Below, piece after piece: positions 62,678 through 64,000 of a DNA stretch of 64,000 nt. The stretch covers positions 22,741,131-22,805,130 of the forward strand of contig NC_092795.1 of assembly GCF_918797505.1 (NCBI RefSeq), given 5' to 3'. This DNA comes from Bemisia tabaci (lineage: Eukaryota > Arthropoda > Insecta > Hemiptera > Aleyrodidae). The translations under genes and the position numbers were made by a program. Numbering within the stretch: position 1 is the first letter of the stretch; each line of letters begins with the position of its first letter. The notes beneath the pieces were generated by a model, which saw only the letters and a program-made list of their open reading frames with translations, did no database searches and had not been told where the DNA came from.

Positions 62678-64000
62678 AAATGTACTAATGTAAAATCACA
62701 TTGAAGGAGCATCATGTAAAACGATAGATTTTAGGAGAGGTAGGTGATCGACATAAATGAGGGATTTAAACGGAGGAAAAACTGTACTTCCAACTTCGAG
62801 TAGTAAACACTTCAACAGCGATCTGTTCGCCTAGCAACCTAGACTCGTCGAGGCACTCGACCGATCTATAAGTTTACAAACCCGCGGAGCCAATAATAAA
62901 TTAATTTTTAAACGAAGAGGGATCGACTAGCCGAGCGTCAATCATTTCTCAACACGGGCTGTGACTGAGCGGTCTTTGTTCTCTCCTAATGAGGTTTGTC
63001 GGGAAACCCTTTGTCAGGAAAGAAAACAGAAGATGAGCTCGGTAAGGGAGAGAGAGGGGGAGAAAGAAAAACCGTGTCCAGAATTAAATGTAGGTATGTT
63101 TATCCTGTTAACCCAACAGCCTAACAGCTAAATATCAAGCTTAAACGAAAATGATTGGTTAGTATTACGCGTTGTTGCCAGCGAGATAACAATCCGGCTT
63201 AGCGTATCTTGCTTTGCAATGCTGCATGCAAACTTTCTGTCATAATTTATTCTATAAATGGAATAATAATCAACGTCCTTTTTTTAAGACTTCCCTAATT
63301 TTTCGTCTCTGTGTGCAGAATATTCTAAGACAATTTTAAGCGTCAGTGTTGATTTGTCCTCCTTTAATAAAATAAAATAGAGGTGGAGAGTCTTAAACCC
63401 CGCACATAAGATACGCGTTCTTGCAGTTTCACCAAAAAATATGTCTGATGAATGGCGTGTCGTTAAAAACCACACACTTACAGCGTGTCAGCGGAAATAT
63501 CGTCTCTGATTGGCTGACGGCTCCCACCTATTTCCACGAATAGCCGCTAGATTATGTTAAGCTTTTTGGGGGAATATGACATAAATTGGATTTCTCCCCA
63601 GAAAACATAAAGGAAAATACAAATTGAGGATTGAGCAAATTTTATCAAGTTACACAGGCAACTCAAAAGAATGTATAACGAAACAAATATATCGAACGCA
63701 CATTTTACGAGTCGTCCTGTTTTATCCAACTGTCAACATATATTCAGTTACGAATTTTCCATTACTGGCTGGTTTTCCTGACTCATGATCCTAGAAAAGG
63801 TATAGTACCTACTCTGGAATACATTTACACAAACTTGAAATAAAAATATCATCGAGAAGAAAACACTAGGAAATGGTTAGCGCTAAAAATGTATCCGTTA
63901 GAAAATCATTAAATGTCCATTCTTGGGAATTTCTTTAAAAAATTGATGGATAATGAGTCTCACTGTTTTCTAAAAGGGTTAAGTAAGGCCGCTCAGCCAA
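62678..64000. other. Right edge, no recognised gene
   Basis: A partial ATATCGACGGTGAAAC-family piece lies at about 63350-63445 (AGATACGCGTTCTTGCAG, TTTCACC). Nothing else could be supported. Confidence 0.4.

Noticed and set aside
1..64000. CRISPR arrays, tRNA or rRNA genes, bacterial operons
   Set aside because: No regularly spaced repeats, cloverleaf or rRNA-like stretches were seen, and the sequence is eukaryotic in character.

Overview
The window looks like AT-rich, repeat-dense arthropod nuclear DNA. I infer an insect, most likely a hemipteran such as a whitefly. Reasons: an opsin split by long GT-AG introns, no operon-like gene packing, long homopolymers, and dozens of short inverted-repeat (MITE-like) elements, several with clean target-site duplications. 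No tRNA, rRNA, CRISPR array or prokaryote-style gene was seen. Almost all long open frames are chance frames or repeat-derived; the species is not proven.

One host gene can be assembled with confidence: an opsin (retinal-binding GPCR) on the minus strand. Six exons span about 19.5 kb, reading from 33107 down to 13630. They join in consistent phase and give 412 contiguous residues: two N-glycosylation sequons, seven membrane helices, the helix-3/ECL2 cysteine pair, Tyr at the helix-3 counterion site, Glu at the ECL2 (bovine 181) site, AWTPY in helix 6, the retinal-binding Lys in ALFAK, NPIVY, and a His-rich cytoplasmic tail. The start-codon exon lies upstream and was not found. The features fit the r-opsin side of the family, perhaps a non-visual type such as Rh7-like, arthropsin-like or melanopsin-like, but the subfamily needs a tree.

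Layout. 1-13629 lies 3' of the opsin and is a field of MITEs: hAT-like elements with 8-bp duplications, a family starting CTGCCGTGCTAAGG with 4-bp duplications, palindromic families, and one nested insertion. 13630-33107 is the opsin, whose introns hold more of the same families, an antisense non-LTR retrotransposon scrap, a giant polypyrimidine tract before the last exon, and a hAT-like MITE 45 bp before exon E. 33108-64000 lies 5' of the opsin and has no recognised host exon. It holds a 2.7-kb foldback element split by a hAT-like insertion, a three-part inverted-repeat cluster at 53.5-54.5 kb, a retrotransposon C-terminal reading frame at 60.7-61.2 kb, and a large dispersed repeat whose mate lies inverted in an opsin intron.

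The items most worth a second look are the opsin with its odd tail and ambiguous last codon/donor, the transposon load on its splice sites and 3' end, the MITE-in-MITE and hAT-in-foldback nests, and a short motif shared between otherwise different repeat families.
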